A stretch of DNA of 64,000 nucleotides from Teichococcus coralli (GTDB taxonomy: Bacteria; Pseudomonadota; Alphaproteobacteria; Acetobacterales; Acetobacteraceae). The translations under genes were made by a program, and so were the position numbers. Below, piece after piece: positions 7,567 through 16,420 of this stretch. Below the pieces are notes generated by a model. The model saw only the letters and a program-made list of their open reading frames with translations, did not search any database and was not told the DNA's origin. How positions within the stretch are numbered: position 1 is the first letter of the stretch; each line of letters starts with the position of its first letter. Location of the stretch: the NCBI RefSeq assembly GCF_009829925.1, contig NZ_SNVJ01000001.1, positions 248,001-312,000 on the forward strand, in the 5' to 3' direction.

Positions 7567-8379
7567 ATGTCGCTGAACCGCCGTGCGCTGCTGGGCAGCG
7601 CCCTCGCCATTCCCGCCCTCGCCGCCCTGCCCGCCGCCGCGCAGGAAATCGGCAGCAGGGAGCGCCCGCTGCGCATCGGCGGCACCGCCGGGCCGCACAG
7701 CCAGGTGCTGGAGAAGGTGCAGGAGATCGCCGCGCGGGACGGGCTGGTGCTGAAGATCGTGCCCTTCACCGACTACATCACGCCCAACATGGCGCTCGCC
7801 GCCAAGGAACTGGACGCCAACAGCTACCAGCACCGCCCCTTCCTCGACCAGATGGTGAAGGACCGCAACCTGCCGCTGGTGGCGGCGGCCAAGACCCTGG
7901 TCTTCCCGATGGGCGTCTATGCCCGCAAGCTCAAGGCCATCGGCGAGTTGCCGAACGGCGCGCGCATCGCCATCCCGAACGACCCGACCAATGGCGGTCG
8001 GGCGCTGGCCCTGCTCGCCGCCAACGGCGCGTTCAAGTTGACCGAGGGAGCGGATTTCCGCGCCACTGTCGCGGACGTCACGGAAAACCCGAAGCGCATC
8101 CGCATCATTGAGCTTGAGGCGGCGCAGATCCCGCGCACGCTTGACGAGTTGGACGCGGCGGCGATCAACACCAACTTCGCGATTCCGGCCGGGCTCAACC
8201 CGGTGCGCGACGCCATCGCCATCGAGAGCGCCGACAGCCCCTATGCCAACCTCATCGCCGTGCACCGCGACAACCAGGATGCCCCCTGGGTGAAGCGCCT
8301 CGTCGCCGCCTACCAGAACGACGAGATCAAGGCCTTCGTGAAGGAGACCTTCCAGGGCTCCGTGGTTCCCGCCTTCTGA
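7567..8379 (+). CDS. metQ: Methionine-binding protein MetQ (copy 1)
   Basis: 270-residue periplasmic binding protein of the NLPA/MetQ family. It has an N-terminal signal peptide with twin arginine-like start (LNRRALLGSALAIPALAALPAAAQ) but no lipobox cysteine, unlike the lipoprotein MetQ of enterics, so it should be soluble in the periplasm. Family motifs are present: DYITPNMAL, ELDANSYQHRPFLDQ, and VAIPNDPTNGGRALALL-like IPNDPTNGGRAL. The ribosome site AAGGAG precedes the ATG. It is third in the operon; a second, clearly paralogous binding protein follows 11 bases after its stop. Confidence 0.92.
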   Translation: MSLNRRALLGSALAIPALAALPAAAQEIGSRERPLRIGGTAGPHSQVLEKVQEIAARDGLVLKIVPFTDYITPNMALAAKELDANSYQHRPFLDQMVKDRNLPLVAAAKTLVFPMGVYARKLKAIGELPNGARIAIPNDPTNGGRALALLAANGAFKLTEGADFRATVADVTENPKRIRIIELEAAQIPRTLDELDAAAINTNFAIPAGLNPVRDAIAIESADSPYANLIAVHRDNQDAPWVKRLVAAYQNDEIKAFVKETFQGSVVPAF

Positions 8380-8390
8380 GGAGACAGACG

Positions 8391-9212
8391 ATGCTGACCC
8401 GACGCTCCCTTGTCCTCGCCGGCGGCGCGCTGCTGCTGCCGGCCGTGCTCCGCGTGCCGGCCTTCGCGCAAGCGGCCGCCATCGGCACCGCCGCGCGCCC
8501 GCTGCATGTCGGCGTCACCTCCGGCGTGCATGCCGAGGTGCTGGAAGTGGTGCGCGACGTGCTGGCGAAGCAGGATTTCGCCGTCAAGATCACGGAGTTC
8601 TCCGACTTCATCCAGCCGAACGTGGCGTTGGCGGCCGGTGAGATCGACATCAACACCTACCAGCACCTGCCCTTCCTGGAGGCGCAGAAGCAGCAGCGCG
8701 GCTACGACTTCGTGCCGGTCGGCAAAACCGTGCTGACCGTGATGGGCGTGTTCAGCCGCAAGCACAAGTCGCTGGAGGCGCTGCCGAAGGGCGCCCGCGT
8801 CGCCATTCCGAACGACCCGACCAATGGCGGCCGCGCCCTGCTGCTGCTGGACAAGGCTGACCTGATCAAGCTGCGCCCCGGCGCGGACTACCGCGCCACG
8901 GTCGCCGATATCGCCGGGAACCCGAAGGGCATCCGCATTCTGGAACTGGAGGCGGCCTCGATCGCCCGCAGCCTGGAGGACGTGGACGCCGCCGCCATCA
9001 CCGGCAACTACGCCGTTCCCGCCGGGCTGAACCCGCTGAAGGAGGGCCTGGCGGTGGAGAACAAGGATAGCGCCTACACCGTGCTGGTGGTGGCGCGCCG
9101 GGGCGACGAGAACAAGCCGTGGGCGCAGAAGCTGGCCCATGCCTATGCGGATCCGGCGGTGAAGGACTTTGTCGCCGGGAAGTACAAGGGCGCGGTGATC
9201 GTCGGCGCCTAG
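8391..9212 (+). CDS. metQ: Methionine-binding protein MetQ (copy 2)
   Basis: 273-residue NLPA-family binding protein, a tandem paralogue of the preceding gene. It shares the blocks IPNDPTNGGRAL, YRATVADI.(G/E)NPK.IRI.ELEAA and the closing NYAVPAGLNP. The signal peptide (LTRRSLVLAGGALLLPAVLRVPAFAQ) again lacks a lipobox cysteine. Differences lie mostly in the first lobe and the linker (DFIQPNVALAAGEIDINTYQHL), so the two copies may differ in affinity or accept different sulfur amino acids such as D-Met or Met sulfoxide. That specificity difference is inference. Confidence 0.9.
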   Translation: MLTRRSLVLAGGALLLPAVLRVPAFAQAAAIGTAARPLHVGVTSGVHAEVLEVVRDVLAKQDFAVKITEFSDFIQPNVALAAGEIDINTYQHLPFLEAQKQQRGYDFVPVGKTVLTVMGVFSRKHKSLEALPKGARVAIPNDPTNGGRALLLLDKADLIKLRPGADYRATVADIAGNPKGIRILELEAASIARSLEDVDAAAITGNYAVPAGLNPLKEGLAVENKDSAYTVLVVARRGDENKPWAQKLAHAYADPAVKDFVAGKYKGAVIVGA

Positions 9213-9215
9213 GCT

Positions 9216-9282
9216 GGCGCCAAGGGGTGCCGCTGGCTCGCGCGGGCGGCCGCGGCATCCCTTTCTGCCCCGGCGCCCTTTT
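9216..9282 (+). terminator. Probable intrinsic terminator of the met operon
   Basis: Outer stem GGCGCC (9216-9221) pairs with GGCGCC (9272-9277). The inner arm AAGGGGTGCCGC (9222-9233) pairs imperfectly with GCGGCATCCCTT (9252-9263). TTTT follows at 9279-9282. It begins 3 bases after the metQ2 stop. Confidence 0.45.
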
Positions 9283-9360
9283 CGCCCCCCGCAATGCCGC
9301 GCTTTCGTTTCGAATTCGGACGGACTATAAGCTGCCATTCGGGGATGTGCCGGAGGCAGA

Positions 9361-10089
9361 ATGACAACCGCGGTTCAGGCACGGCTTTCAGCCGAGCGGC
9401 GTTTCTACGCGAGCATGGCGCTGTTCATGCTGGCGCTCGTGTTCATCGGTTTCGCGCCCAGCTTCTACCTGCGCGATTACGTCCACTTTCCCCGCCCCAA
9501 CCCGACGCTGACGCCCATGGTGGTGCTGCACGGGCTGGCCTTCACCACCTGGATGCTGATCTTCCTGGCCCAGACGCTGTTGGTCTCGGCCGGGAGGCGC
9601 GACCTGCACATCCGGCTTGGCCAGGCGGGCATGGTGCTGGCATTCCTGCTGGTGCCGCTGATGTACATGGTCTCCGTCGGGCAGGTGGCGCGCGCCAACC
9701 AGCCGCCGTTCGCCACGCCGCTCGGCTGGACGGCCGTGCCCCTCTTCGTCATTCCACCCTTCGCGCTGCTCGTCTGGCTGGGCTGGCGCAACCGCCGCAA
9801 CCCGCAGGCGCACAAGCGGCTGATGCTGGGCGCCGCACTGCTGATGATGGACCCGGCGATCGGCCGCCTGCCGCTCGGGCCGCCGGTGGTGGAAACCTTT
9901 GCGGTGCTGAACCTGCTCAGCCTGCTCACCTTCCTGCCGCTCGCCTGGTGGGACTGGCGGACGCGTGGCCGGCTGCACTGGGCGACGGCGCTCGGCGCGG
10001 GCCTGTTCGGCGCCGCCCTGGCGTTTCGGCTGTTCGCCATCGGCTCGCCGGGCTGGGCGGCCTTCGCCGCCCATCTCCCCGGCGTCTGA
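9361..10089 (+). CDS. Uncharacterised multi-pass membrane protein
   Basis: 242 residues with about seven hydrophobic segments. I do not recognise a characterised family. The layout HGLAFTTWMLIFLAQTLLV followed by HIRLGQAG recalls small heme- or quinone-associated membrane proteins annotated as DUF2306-like, but I cannot confirm this. A strong GGAGG ribosome site stands 5 bases before the ATG, and a TATAAG box lies about 30 bases upstream. It is flanked by the met operon terminator and the convergent dadA gene, so it is probably transcribed alone. Confidence 0.75.
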   Translation: MTTAVQARLSAERRFYASMALFMLALVFIGFAPSFYLRDYVHFPRPNPTLTPMVVLHGLAFTTWMLIFLAQTLLVSAGRRDLHIRLGQAGMVLAFLLVPLMYMVSVGQVARANQPPFATPLGWTAVPLFVIPPFALLVWLGWRNRRNPQAHKRLMLGAALLMMDPAIGRLPLGPPVVETFAVLNLLSLLTFLPLAWWDWRTRGRLHWATALGAGLFGAALAFRLFAIGSPGWAAFAAHLPGV

Positions 10090-10096
10090 GCGGCGC

Positions 10097-11353
10097 TCAG
10101 GCCGCGTAGCGGGAAAGCGCGAGGTCGGCGTATTCGATGTTGGGCCGCTGCCCGGTCACCAGGTCGGCGGCCAGCTTCCCGCTGCCGCAGGACATGGTCC
10201 AGCCCAGCGTGCCATGGCCGGTGTTCAGGAACAGGCTCGGGTACTTGGTCGGGCCGATGATGGGCGTGCCATCCGGCGTCATCGGCCGCAGGCCGCACCA
10301 GAACACCGCGCGCGCCGGGTCACCGCCCTGCGGGTAGAGGTCCATCACCGAGTGCAGCAGCGTCTGCCGCCGCTCGTCGTGCAGGTGCAGGTCGAAGCCG
10401 GCGATCTCCGCCGTGCCGCCGACGCGGATGCGGTCGCCCAGCCGGGTGATGGCGATTTTGTAGGTTTCGTCCATCACGGTGGAGGCCGGCGCGGCGGCAT
10501 CGTCCAACACCGGCAGGGTGATGGAATAGCCCTTCACCGGGTAGACCGGCACCTTCAGTCCGAGCGGCGCCAGGAGATGCGGCGAATAGCTGCCGAGCGC
10601 CAGCAGGTAGCGGTCCGCCGTCAGCACGCCGGCGCTGGTGACGACGCCGGTGATGTCCCCGCCCTGCACCATCAGCCGCTCGATGCGGGTGCCGTAGTGG
10701 AAGGTGACGCCCTTCTCGGCGCAAATGGCCGCCAGGCGCTGGGTGAAGATGTGCGCGTCGCCGGTCTCGTCCTGCGGCAGCCGCAGGCCGCCGACGAACT
10801 TCTCCCGCACCCGGCCGAGCGCCGGCTCGGCGGCGACGCAGCCGGCGCGGTCCAGCACCTCGAAGGGCACGCCATACTGCTTCAGCACGGACAGGTCGTC
10901 GCCCACATGGTCGAGCTGCGCCTGGGTGCGGAAGAGCTGCAGCGTACCGCGCTCCCGCCCGTCGTATTCGATGCCGGTCTCCTCGCGCAGGTCGGCCAGG
11001 GCGGTGCGGCTGTAATCGGCCACCCGCACCATGCGGGACTTGTTGGTCTGGTAGGCCGCCTCGGTGCAGTTGCGCAGCATCTGCCAGAGCCAGGACCACT
11101 GCACCGGGTCCATCTTGGGGCGGATGACCAGCGGGCTGTGCCGCATGAACATCCACCTCAGCGCCTTCTGCGGGATGCCGGGCGCGGCCCAGGGGGAGGA
11201 ATAGCCGAAGGAGACCTGGCCGGCGTTGGCGAAGCTGGTTTCCAGGCCGGCGCCTTGCTGGCGGTCAACCACCGTCACCTCATGGCCCGCCCGTGCGAGG
11301 TAATAGGCCGAGGTGACGCCCACCACGCCGGCGCCGAGAACGAGAACCTTCAT
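10097..11353 (-). CDS. dadA: D-amino acid dehydrogenase DadA
   Basis: 418-residue FAD enzyme that oxidatively deaminates D-amino acids (classically D-alanine) to 2-oxo acids and passes electrons to the respiratory chain at the inner membrane face. The N-terminal dinucleotide fold GAGVVG (Gly7, Gly9, Gly12) and the DAO-family C-terminus with [15 protein letters not shown] and [22 protein letters not shown] are typical of DadA. The ATG at 11353 places the flavin motif at the N-terminus; upstream in-frame codons run into the lrp promoter. It is divergent from an Lrp-type regulator, the usual DadA control arrangement. Confidence 0.93.
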   Translation of the reverse strand: MKVLVLGAGVVGVTSAYYLARAGHEVTVVDRQQGAGLETSFANAGQVSFGYSSPWAAPGIPQKALRWMFMRHSPLVIRPKMDPVQWSWLWQMLRNCTEAAYQTNKSRMVRVADYSRTALADLREETGIEYDGRERGTLQLFRTQAQLDHVGDDLSVLKQYGVPFEVLDRAGCVAAEPALGRVREKFVGGLRLPQDETGDAHIFTQRLAAICAEKGVTFHYGTRIERLMVQGGDITGVVTSAGVLTADRYLLALGSYSPHLLAPLGLKVPVYPVKGYSITLPVLDDAAAPASTVMDETYKIAITRLGDRIRVGGTAEIAGFDLHLHDERRQTLLHSVMDLYPQGGDPARAVFWCGLRPMTPDGTPIIGPTKYPSLFLNTGHGTLGWTMSCGSGKLAADLVTGQRPNIEYADLALSRYAA

Positions 11354-11501
11354 CGCCTTCCTGCTCCGCCCTGCCGCCGCACGAAGCGCGGCGGCGAGCC
11401 CCCATGCTAGGAGTGAACCACCGGCAGGTGCTTGCGATCCGCGCAACGACATGCGATTTCGCCGATCAGAAGTCGAATTTTCTGCGAAAGCTGTCTCATC
11501 A

Positions 11502-11975
11502 ATGCAGCCGCCCGTGCTCGATCCGCTCGACCGCAAGCTCCTGCACCTGCTGCGGTCCGACGGGCGGATGAGCAATGCGGCGCTGGCCGCCGCCGTGGGC
11601 CTCTCCCCCTCCGCGTGCCTGCGCCGGCTGCGGTTGCTGGAGGCAAGCGGCGTCATCCGCGGCTACACCGCCGTGATCGCCGATCCGGCGCTGCAGGGGC
11701 GCACGGTGGTGATGGTGCAGATCACGCTGGAGCGGCAGACGGAGGAGGCCTTCAACCGCTTCGAGGCGGCGGTGCGGCAATGCCCTGAGGTCTGCGAGTG
11801 CTACCTGATGAGCGGCACGGCGGACTACCAGATCCGGGTGGAGGCGCGGGACGCGGCGGATTACGAGCGCATCCACAAGGAACGGCTCTCCCGCCTGCCG
11901 GGAGTGGCGCGCATCCAGTCGGCCTTCGCCATCCGCACCGTGATCCGCCCCCGCCCGGCGGCCAACGGCGACTGA
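11502..11975 (+). CDS. Lrp/AsnC-family regulator, likely controlling dadA
   Basis: 157-residue feast/famine regulator. The N-terminal helix-turn-helix ([21 protein letters not shown] followed by [16 protein letters not shown]) and the C-terminal RAM ligand domain with [15 protein letters not shown] are complete. The ATG at 11502 is used because it gives standard Lrp length; an in-frame ATG at 11450 would add 17 residues. The 148-base gap to divergent dadA is AT-richer than its surroundings, as expected for a shared operator region. Activation of dadA by an amino acid is inferred from the family and gene order. Confidence 0.92.
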   Translation: MQPPVLDPLDRKLLHLLRSDGRMSNAALAAAVGLSPSACLRRLRLLEASGVIRGYTAVIADPALQGRTVVMVQITLERQTEEAFNRFEAAVRQCPEVCECYLMSGTADYQIRVEARDAADYERIHKERLSRLPGVARIQSAFAIRTVIRPRPAANGD

Positions 11976-12050
11976 GCCGCGATCGGCCAGGTCAGGCGAA
12001 CAGAAACGAACCGGAACCGAGGGGCGATCCTGCGCCTCGGCCTTGTTCTT

Positions 12051-12890
12051 CTACCCCCTCCGCCACCCCGCCCACATCACGGCGAGGCGGTCCCCCAGCC
12101 CGCGCGGCGGTGGCGGCTGCGAGGGGTCCCAGCCGATGGCCAGCATCCGGCGCAGGTCGCGCCGTGCCAGTTGTCCCTGCAGTGCCGCGGCGATGCTGCC
12201 GCGCGGCAGGCGGCCGACCCGCGACTCGCTTTCCCGCAGCAGTGCCAGCCCCTCCTCGGCGAGGCTGCGCGCGACGGCGGCGACGCCCGCCGTCGCCGGG
12301 TTGCGTGCCACGTCGGCCGGGGTGAGCTGGTGTCCGGCCAGCAGGTCGGCCGGCAGGAGGCTGCGCTCCTGGCGTGCCTGCGCCGGAATGGCGCGCAGCA
12401 ACGCGGCCATGCCATAGGCGGCGCCGATTCCCTGCAGGCCCGGCAGGCTTTCCACCGGTGCGCCGAGTGCCCGCCCCGATGCCACGGCGAAGCCGCCGGC
12501 CGAACCACGAAGATAGGCCAGCAAGGCGCCGCGGCTCGGGATTTCCTCCTCCGTCTCCGCCTCGCGCGCGTCGATCATGCCGAGCAGGTCGGCAGCCTCC
12601 AGGCGGCCCTCGCGCAGCGCGATGGCGAGCGGCCCGGCGACCTCGTGCCGGCGCGGCGGCGTACCGGCACCGGCCTGCTCCACCGCCTCGCGCCACCATT
12701 GCAGGCGGATCAGCGCCGCCATCGGGTTGCTCGCCGCCACGCGGGCGCGGGCCAGCTCATGGTTGAAGGCGATCAGCAGGAACTGCGTCTCGCGCCGCTC
12801 GGGGGGCGCGAAGAGCGAGCAGAGGAAGCGGTCCGGGTCGTTGCGGCGGGCCAGCTCGGCGAGCGGAGAAAGCGGGGCGGGATCGGCCAT
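12051..12890 (-). CDS. Squalene/phytoene synthase-fold protein (NDUFAF6-like)
   Basis: 279-residue protein of the trans-prenyltransferase head-to-head fold. The N-terminal NDPDRFLCSLFAP and the R..E..FLLIAFNHELARAR helix match the group that includes mitochondrial complex I assembly factor NDUFAF6. The Asp-rich metal-binding motifs of true squalene or phytoene synthases are weak here (only an ID.RE.E segment near residues 105-112), and no hpnCDE or carotenoid genes are adjacent. A role in respiratory-complex assembly is therefore at least as likely as isoprenoid synthesis. It is divergent from sodB. Confidence 0.8.
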   Translation of the reverse strand: MADPAPLSPLAELARRNDPDRFLCSLFAPPERRETQFLLIAFNHELARARVAASNPMAALIRLQWWREAVEQAGAGTPPRRHEVAGPLAIALREGRLEAADLLGMIDAREAETEEEIPSRGALLAYLRGSAGGFAVASGRALGAPVESLPGLQGIGAAYGMAALLRAIPAQARQERSLLPADLLAGHQLTPADVARNPATAGVAAVARSLAEEGLALLRESESRVGRLPRGSIAAALQGQLARRDLRRMLAIGWDPSQPPPPRGLGDRLAVMWAGWRRG

Positions 12891-12940
12891 GACGGGCTTA
12901 TGAACACAGATCCGTGCCGAACGACAGCGGGGGTGCTTGC

Positions 12941-12969
12941 TTGACGCTCCCCCGGGGCACGCCTAGCTG
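12941..12969 (+). promoter_or_regulatory. Promoter of sodB
   Basis: TTGACG (12941-12946), a 17-base spacer and TAGCTG (12964-12969), 77 bases before the sodB ATG. This is a good match to the TTGAC-type -35 and weak -10 pattern of alphaproteobacterial housekeeping promoters. No Fur-like palindrome was obvious. Confidence 0.5.
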
Positions 12970-13046
12970 TTTGACCGCGTGGCGCCGGGTGACGGCGTTG
13001 ATCGTTGCTTGCCCGTCCGATTCCACTCCATTCAGGAGAACAGCCC

Positions 13047-13685
13047 ATGGCCTTCAGCCTTCCTCCGCTCCCCTACGACACTTCCGCCCTCGCCGGTTCC
13101 GGCATGTGCCAGGAGACGCTGGAGCTGCACCATGGCAAGCACCACCAGGCCTATGTCACGGCGCTGAACGGCCTCGTCGAGAGCAAGGGCCTGGCCGGCA
13201 AGTCGCTGGAGCAGATCGTCGCCGATGCCGGCAAGGCCGGCGCCGATGGCCTGCCGGTGCTGAACCAGGCCGGCCAGCACTACAACCACATCCTGTTCTG
13301 GCAGGTGATGAAGCCGAACGGCGGCGGCGAGAGCCTGCCCGGCAAGATCGGCGCCAAGATCAACGAGGACTTCGGTGGCCTCGCGCAGTTCAAGGAGCAG
13401 TTCAAGCAGGCCGGCGTGACGCAGTTCGGCTCCGGCTGGGCCTGGCTGATCATGGACCAGAGCGGCAAGCTCAAGGTCACCAAGACGCCGAACGGCTCGA
13501 ACCCGGTCGCCACCGGCGAGGGCACCCCGATCCTCGGCGTGGACGTGTGGGAGCACTCCTACTACCTCGACTTCCGCAACGTCCGCCCCGGCTATCTCGA
13601 CAACTTCCTGGCCAAGCTGGTCAACTGGGAGCAGGTCGAGGCGTTGATGGAGGCCGGCGGCATGAAGTCCGGCCAGTCGGCGTAA
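13047..13685 (+). CDS. sodB: Superoxide dismutase, iron type
   Basis: 212-residue enzyme that dismutates superoxide to hydrogen peroxide and oxygen. Metal ligands are His28 (ELHHGKHH), His81 (HYNHILFW), Asp166 and His170 (DVWEHSYY). A glutamine four residues before the second His (Gln77) is the iron-SOD position, while manganese enzymes usually have Gly there, so Fe or cambialistic use is likely. There is no signal peptide, so it is cytoplasmic. The ribosome site AGGAG lies 8 bases before the ATG. A strong terminator follows. Confidence 0.96.
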   Translation: MAFSLPPLPYDTSALAGSGMCQETLELHHGKHHQAYVTALNGLVESKGLAGKSLEQIVADAGKAGADGLPVLNQAGQHYNHILFWQVMKPNGGGESLPGKIGAKINEDFGGLAQFKEQFKQAGVTQFGSGWAWLIMDQSGKLKVTKTPNGSNPVATGEGTPILGVDVWEHSYYLDFRNVRPGYLDNFLAKLVNWEQVEALMEAGGMKSGQSA

Positions 13686-13707
13686 GCCCGGCCACCGGAT
13701 AGGCGAA

Positions 13708-13741
13708 GGGCGCCGGGGCTTGAGGCCCCGGCGCCCTTTTT
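13708..13741. terminator. Strong intrinsic terminator between sodB and yajC
   Basis: GGGCGCCGGGGC (13708-13719) pairs perfectly with GCCCCGGCGCCC (13725-13736) around a 5-base loop and is followed by TTTTT. It serves sodB. The convergent yajC ends 27 bases beyond, so it may stop both transcripts, though the U-run fits the plus strand only. Confidence 0.88.
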
Positions 13742-13767
13742 CGTGCCCGCTGCCGGAGCGGCGCGGG

Positions 13768-14115
13768 TCAGGCCGGCTTGCTGTCGTTGGCCGCCATCGG
13801 GCGCACCAGCGTGCTGATCGTGCTGCGGACCACCATGACGCGGATGTTCGGCGCGATCTCGACCTCGACCTCCTCCGAGCCCTCCTTCACCTTGGTGACG
13901 GTGCCGAGGATGCCACCGGCGGTGACAACGCGATCGTTGCGCTTCAGCGCACCCAGCATCTCGCGGTGTTCCTTGGCACGCTTCTGCTGCGGGCGGATCA
14001 GCAGGAAATAGAAGACAACGAAGATCAGGAACAGCGGCGCGAGCTGCATGACGATGGCGCCGGCGCCGCCAACGGCGGCTGCGGCATCCTGGGCATAGGC
14101 GGTCGAGATGAACAT
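13768..14115 (-). CDS. yajC: Preprotein translocase subunit YajC
   Basis: 115-residue accessory subunit of the SecDF-YajC complex. One N-terminal transmembrane helix (LAPLFLIFVVFYFLLIRPQ) is followed by a basic KRAKEH segment and the conserved cytoplasmic block LKRNDRVVTAGGILGTVTKV. The ATG at 14115 gives the usual length. secD and secF are not next door; the downstream gene on this strand would be past the sodB terminator. Confidence 0.94.
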   Translation of the reverse strand: MFISTAYAQDAAAAVGGAGAIVMQLAPLFLIFVVFYFLLIRPQQKRAKEHREMLGALKRNDRVVTAGGILGTVTKVKEGSEEVEVEIAPNIRVMVVRSTISTLVRPMAANDSKPA

Positions 14116-14233
14116 TGCGGTGCTTCCGTCTTGCCGGGGGTGGCGCGCGAAACTAGCCTCCCGGCCCCTGCCGTCAACACCCGGCCCTGCACGGGGGTAA
14201 AACCCCCTGCGGCCCTGCTGGAGCGTCCCCGCC

Positions 14234-15136
14234 TTGCCTTCATCCGACCCCCACCCGCTCCTGCCCACCCTGCAACGCATCGCCGAGGCGCTGGAGCGCC
14301 TGGCGCCGCCGCCCCCGGCCCATCCCAGCCTTGAAGGCGCGGACGCCTTTGTCTGGCATCCCGGCGAGCATGGCGTGCCGGCGCGGCTGGCCCCGGTGGC
14401 GCGCGTCGCGGCGGTGGAGATCGGGCTGCTGCAGGGGGTGGAGCGGCAGAAGGCGCTGCTGCTGGAGAATACGCTGCGCTTCGCGCAGGGGCTGCCAGCC
14501 AACAATGCCATGCTCTGGGGCGCGCGCGGCATGGGCAAGTCCTCGCTGGTCAAGGCCGCGCATGGCGTCGCCAATGCCGAGCGGCCGGGCAGCCTGGCGC
14601 TGATCGAGATCCAGCGCGAGGACATCCGCACCCTGCCCGAGCTGCTGAACATCCTGCGCGAGGACCGGTCCGGCCCGCTCCGTGGGGGGCGCCGCTGCCT
14701 GGTCTTCTGCGACGACCTCTCCTTCGAGCGCGAGGACCAGGACTACAAGGCGCTGAAGTCGGTGCTGGACGGCGGCATCGAGGGCCGCCCGGCCAATGTG
14801 CTGTTCTACGCCACCAGCAACCGCCGCCACCTGATGCCGCGCGACATGATCGAGAACGAGCGCAGCACCGCCATCAACCCCGGCGAGGCGGTGGAGGAAA
14901 AGGTTTCCCTCAGCGACCGCTTCGGCCTCTGGATCGGCTTCCACAACGCCGACCAGCCCACCTTCTTCGCCATGGTGGAGGGCTACGCGGCGGCGCTTGA
15001 GCTGCCGATCGGCGCGGAGGAGCTGCGCCGCGCGGCCACCGAGTGGTCCGTCACCCGCGGCGGCCGCTCCGGGCGGGTCGCCTGGCAGTTCATCCTGGAC
15101 CTGGCGGGGCGGCTCGGCGTAGCCCTTCCGGGATGA
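14234..15136 (+). CDS. DUF815-family P-loop ATPase
   Basis: 300-residue AAA-like ATPase of the DUF815 family, function unknown. Walker A is GARGMGKSS (96-103 region) and Walker B LVFCDDLSFE. The segment VLFYATSNRRHLMPRDM and the arginine-rich NRRH/DR elements are typical. It begins with TTG at 14234, the first start in frame after the 118-base intergenic region shared with divergent yajC; no clear ribosome site supports it, so the true start could be a little further in. Its end overlaps the next gene by 4 bases (ATGA). Confidence 0.85.
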   Translation: MPSSDPHPLLPTLQRIAEALERLAPPPPAHPSLEGADAFVWHPGEHGVPARLAPVARVAAVEIGLLQGVERQKALLLENTLRFAQGLPANNAMLWGARGMGKSSLVKAAHGVANAERPGSLALIEIQREDIRTLPELLNILREDRSGPLRGGRRCLVFCDDLSFEREDQDYKALKSVLDGGIEGRPANVLFYATSNRRHLMPRDMIENERSTAINPGEAVEEKVSLSDRFGLWIGFHNADQPTFFAMVEGYAAALELPIGAEELRRAATEWSVTRGGRSGRVAWQFILDLAGRLGVALPG

Positions 15137-16137
15137 ACGAACATGCCCCGCAGCCGCGCCAGCCCGCCCTGACCGCACCCAAGGGCGCGCAGCGGCGGGG
15201 CAAGATCTTCCTCAACCCGGACGGCTCGGTGCCCGGCCAGCCCTTCCGGGCGCTGCTGCGGATGATGCGGGAGGGCAAGGGCCAGCCCTGGCCGGAGAAG
15301 GTGGCCAACCCCGCCTTCCCGCCCCCCGCGCCGCCGCCGCCCGGCCATGCGGCGGTCACCTTCATCGGCCATGCCAGCTTCCTGATCCGCTTCCATGGCG
15401 GCCCCACCCTCCTGACCGACCCGATCTGGAGCGAGCGCTGCAGCCCCTTCCGCTTCGCCGGGCCGAAGCGGGTGCGCCCGCCGGGGCTCGACTTCGACGC
15501 CCTGCCGCCGATCGACGCGGTGCTGCTCAGCCACAAGCACTACGACCACTGCGACATCCCCACCCTGCGGCGGCTGCACCGCCGCTTCCGCCCCCGCATC
15601 CTGACCGGGCTCGGCAACGCCCCCCTGCTGGCGAAGCACGGGATGCGGGACGTGGTGGAGCTGGACTGGTGGGACGAGGCACCGCTGCCGGGCGGCGGCA
15701 CACTACGCTACACGCCGGCCCGGCACTTCTCCGCCCGTGGCCTGCATGACCGCGCGCGGAGCCTTTGGGGCGGCTTCGCCATCACCGGCCCGCAGGGTGG
15801 CCGCATCTGCTTCACCGGCGATTCCGCCTGGGGCGACCATTTCCGGGAGATCGGCGCCCGCTGCGGCCCTTTCGACCTCGCCCTCATCCCGATCGGCGCC
15901 TATGAGCCGCGCTGGTTCATGCAGGTGGTGCACGTGAACCCGGAGGAGGCGGTGCGCACCTTCCTCGACCTGCGCGCGAGCCACGCGCTGGCCATGCATT
16001 TCGGCACCTTCAAGCTGACCCAGGAAGGGATCGACGCGCCGGAGATCGCCCTGCGCGCCGCCCGAGAGGCCGCCGGCCTGGCCGAGGCGCAGTTCCGCGT
16101 GCCCGGCTGCGGGGAAACCGTGCTGGTGCCTGTCTGA
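15133..16137 (+). CDS. Metallo-beta-lactamase-fold hydrolase, RomA/NAPE-PLD type
   Basis: 334-residue binuclear metal hydrolase. The signature SHKHYDHCD supplies the HxHxDH zinc ligands, with further ligands expected in TPARHFSARGLHD and FTGDSAWG. The N-terminal block followed by VTFIGHASFLIRF and the late AMHFGTFKLT are characteristic of the NAPE-PLD/RomA/UlaG-like branch, which includes N-acyl-phosphatidylethanolamine phospholipase D. A membrane-lipid phosphodiesterase role is possible, but substrate is unproven. There is no signal peptide. Translationally coupled to the DUF815 ATPase. Confidence 0.88.
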   Translation: MNEHAPQPRQPALTAPKGAQRRGKIFLNPDGSVPGQPFRALLRMMREGKGQPWPEKVANPAFPPPAPPPPGHAAVTFIGHASFLIRFHGGPTLLTDPIWSERCSPFRFAGPKRVRPPGLDFDALPPIDAVLLSHKHYDHCDIPTLRRLHRRFRPRILTGLGNAPLLAKHGMRDVVELDWWDEAPLPGGGTLRYTPARHFSARGLHDRARSLWGGFAITGPQGGRICFTGDSAWGDHFREIGARCGPFDLALIPIGAYEPRWFMQVVHVNPEEAVRTFLDLRASHALAMHFGTFKLTQEGIDAPEIALRAAREAAGLAEAQFRVPGCGETVLVPV

Positions 16138-16311
16138 CCCGCCGGCGGCGCGAGGTAGGGAGCGTGCAAAGTCAAAGAGAAGAACGCGCCGTCCACCCGC
16201 ATATCCACAGGGTTGCCCCCGGAAACTGGGGATAAGTGGCGCCCGCTTCCCGTTCTGCCTGCGTTCTCCCGTGCCCGCACACGCCGCGCGGGCTGGAGCC
16301 GCCCTCGGCGC

Positions 16312-16420
16312 CTAAAGCAGATCCCGATCAGGTGAAATCACCCGATCGGGTCAAGATGCTCTTCAAAACAAATGGCTAGAGTGCTTGAAGTGAGCCAAAG
16401 CGAACGGAAACCGCTCTAGC
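16312..16420. repeat. Composite palindromic intergenic repeat element
   Basis: Two inverted pairs sit side by side. The first is CCCGATCAGGTG (16323-16334) with CACCCGATCGGG (16339-16350), 11 of 12 pairs, loop AAAT. The second is GCTAGAG (16375-16381) with CTCTAGC (16414-16420), enclosing a segment with AACGGAAACCG. The unit is AT-richer than flanking DNA and resembles in layout the short mosaic intergenic repeats scattered through alphaproteobacterial genomes; I cannot name the family. Only one copy is in the window. Its right edge supplies the stop codon of the YCII gene. The rest of the gap from 16138 holds nothing else I recognise. Confidence 0.6.
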
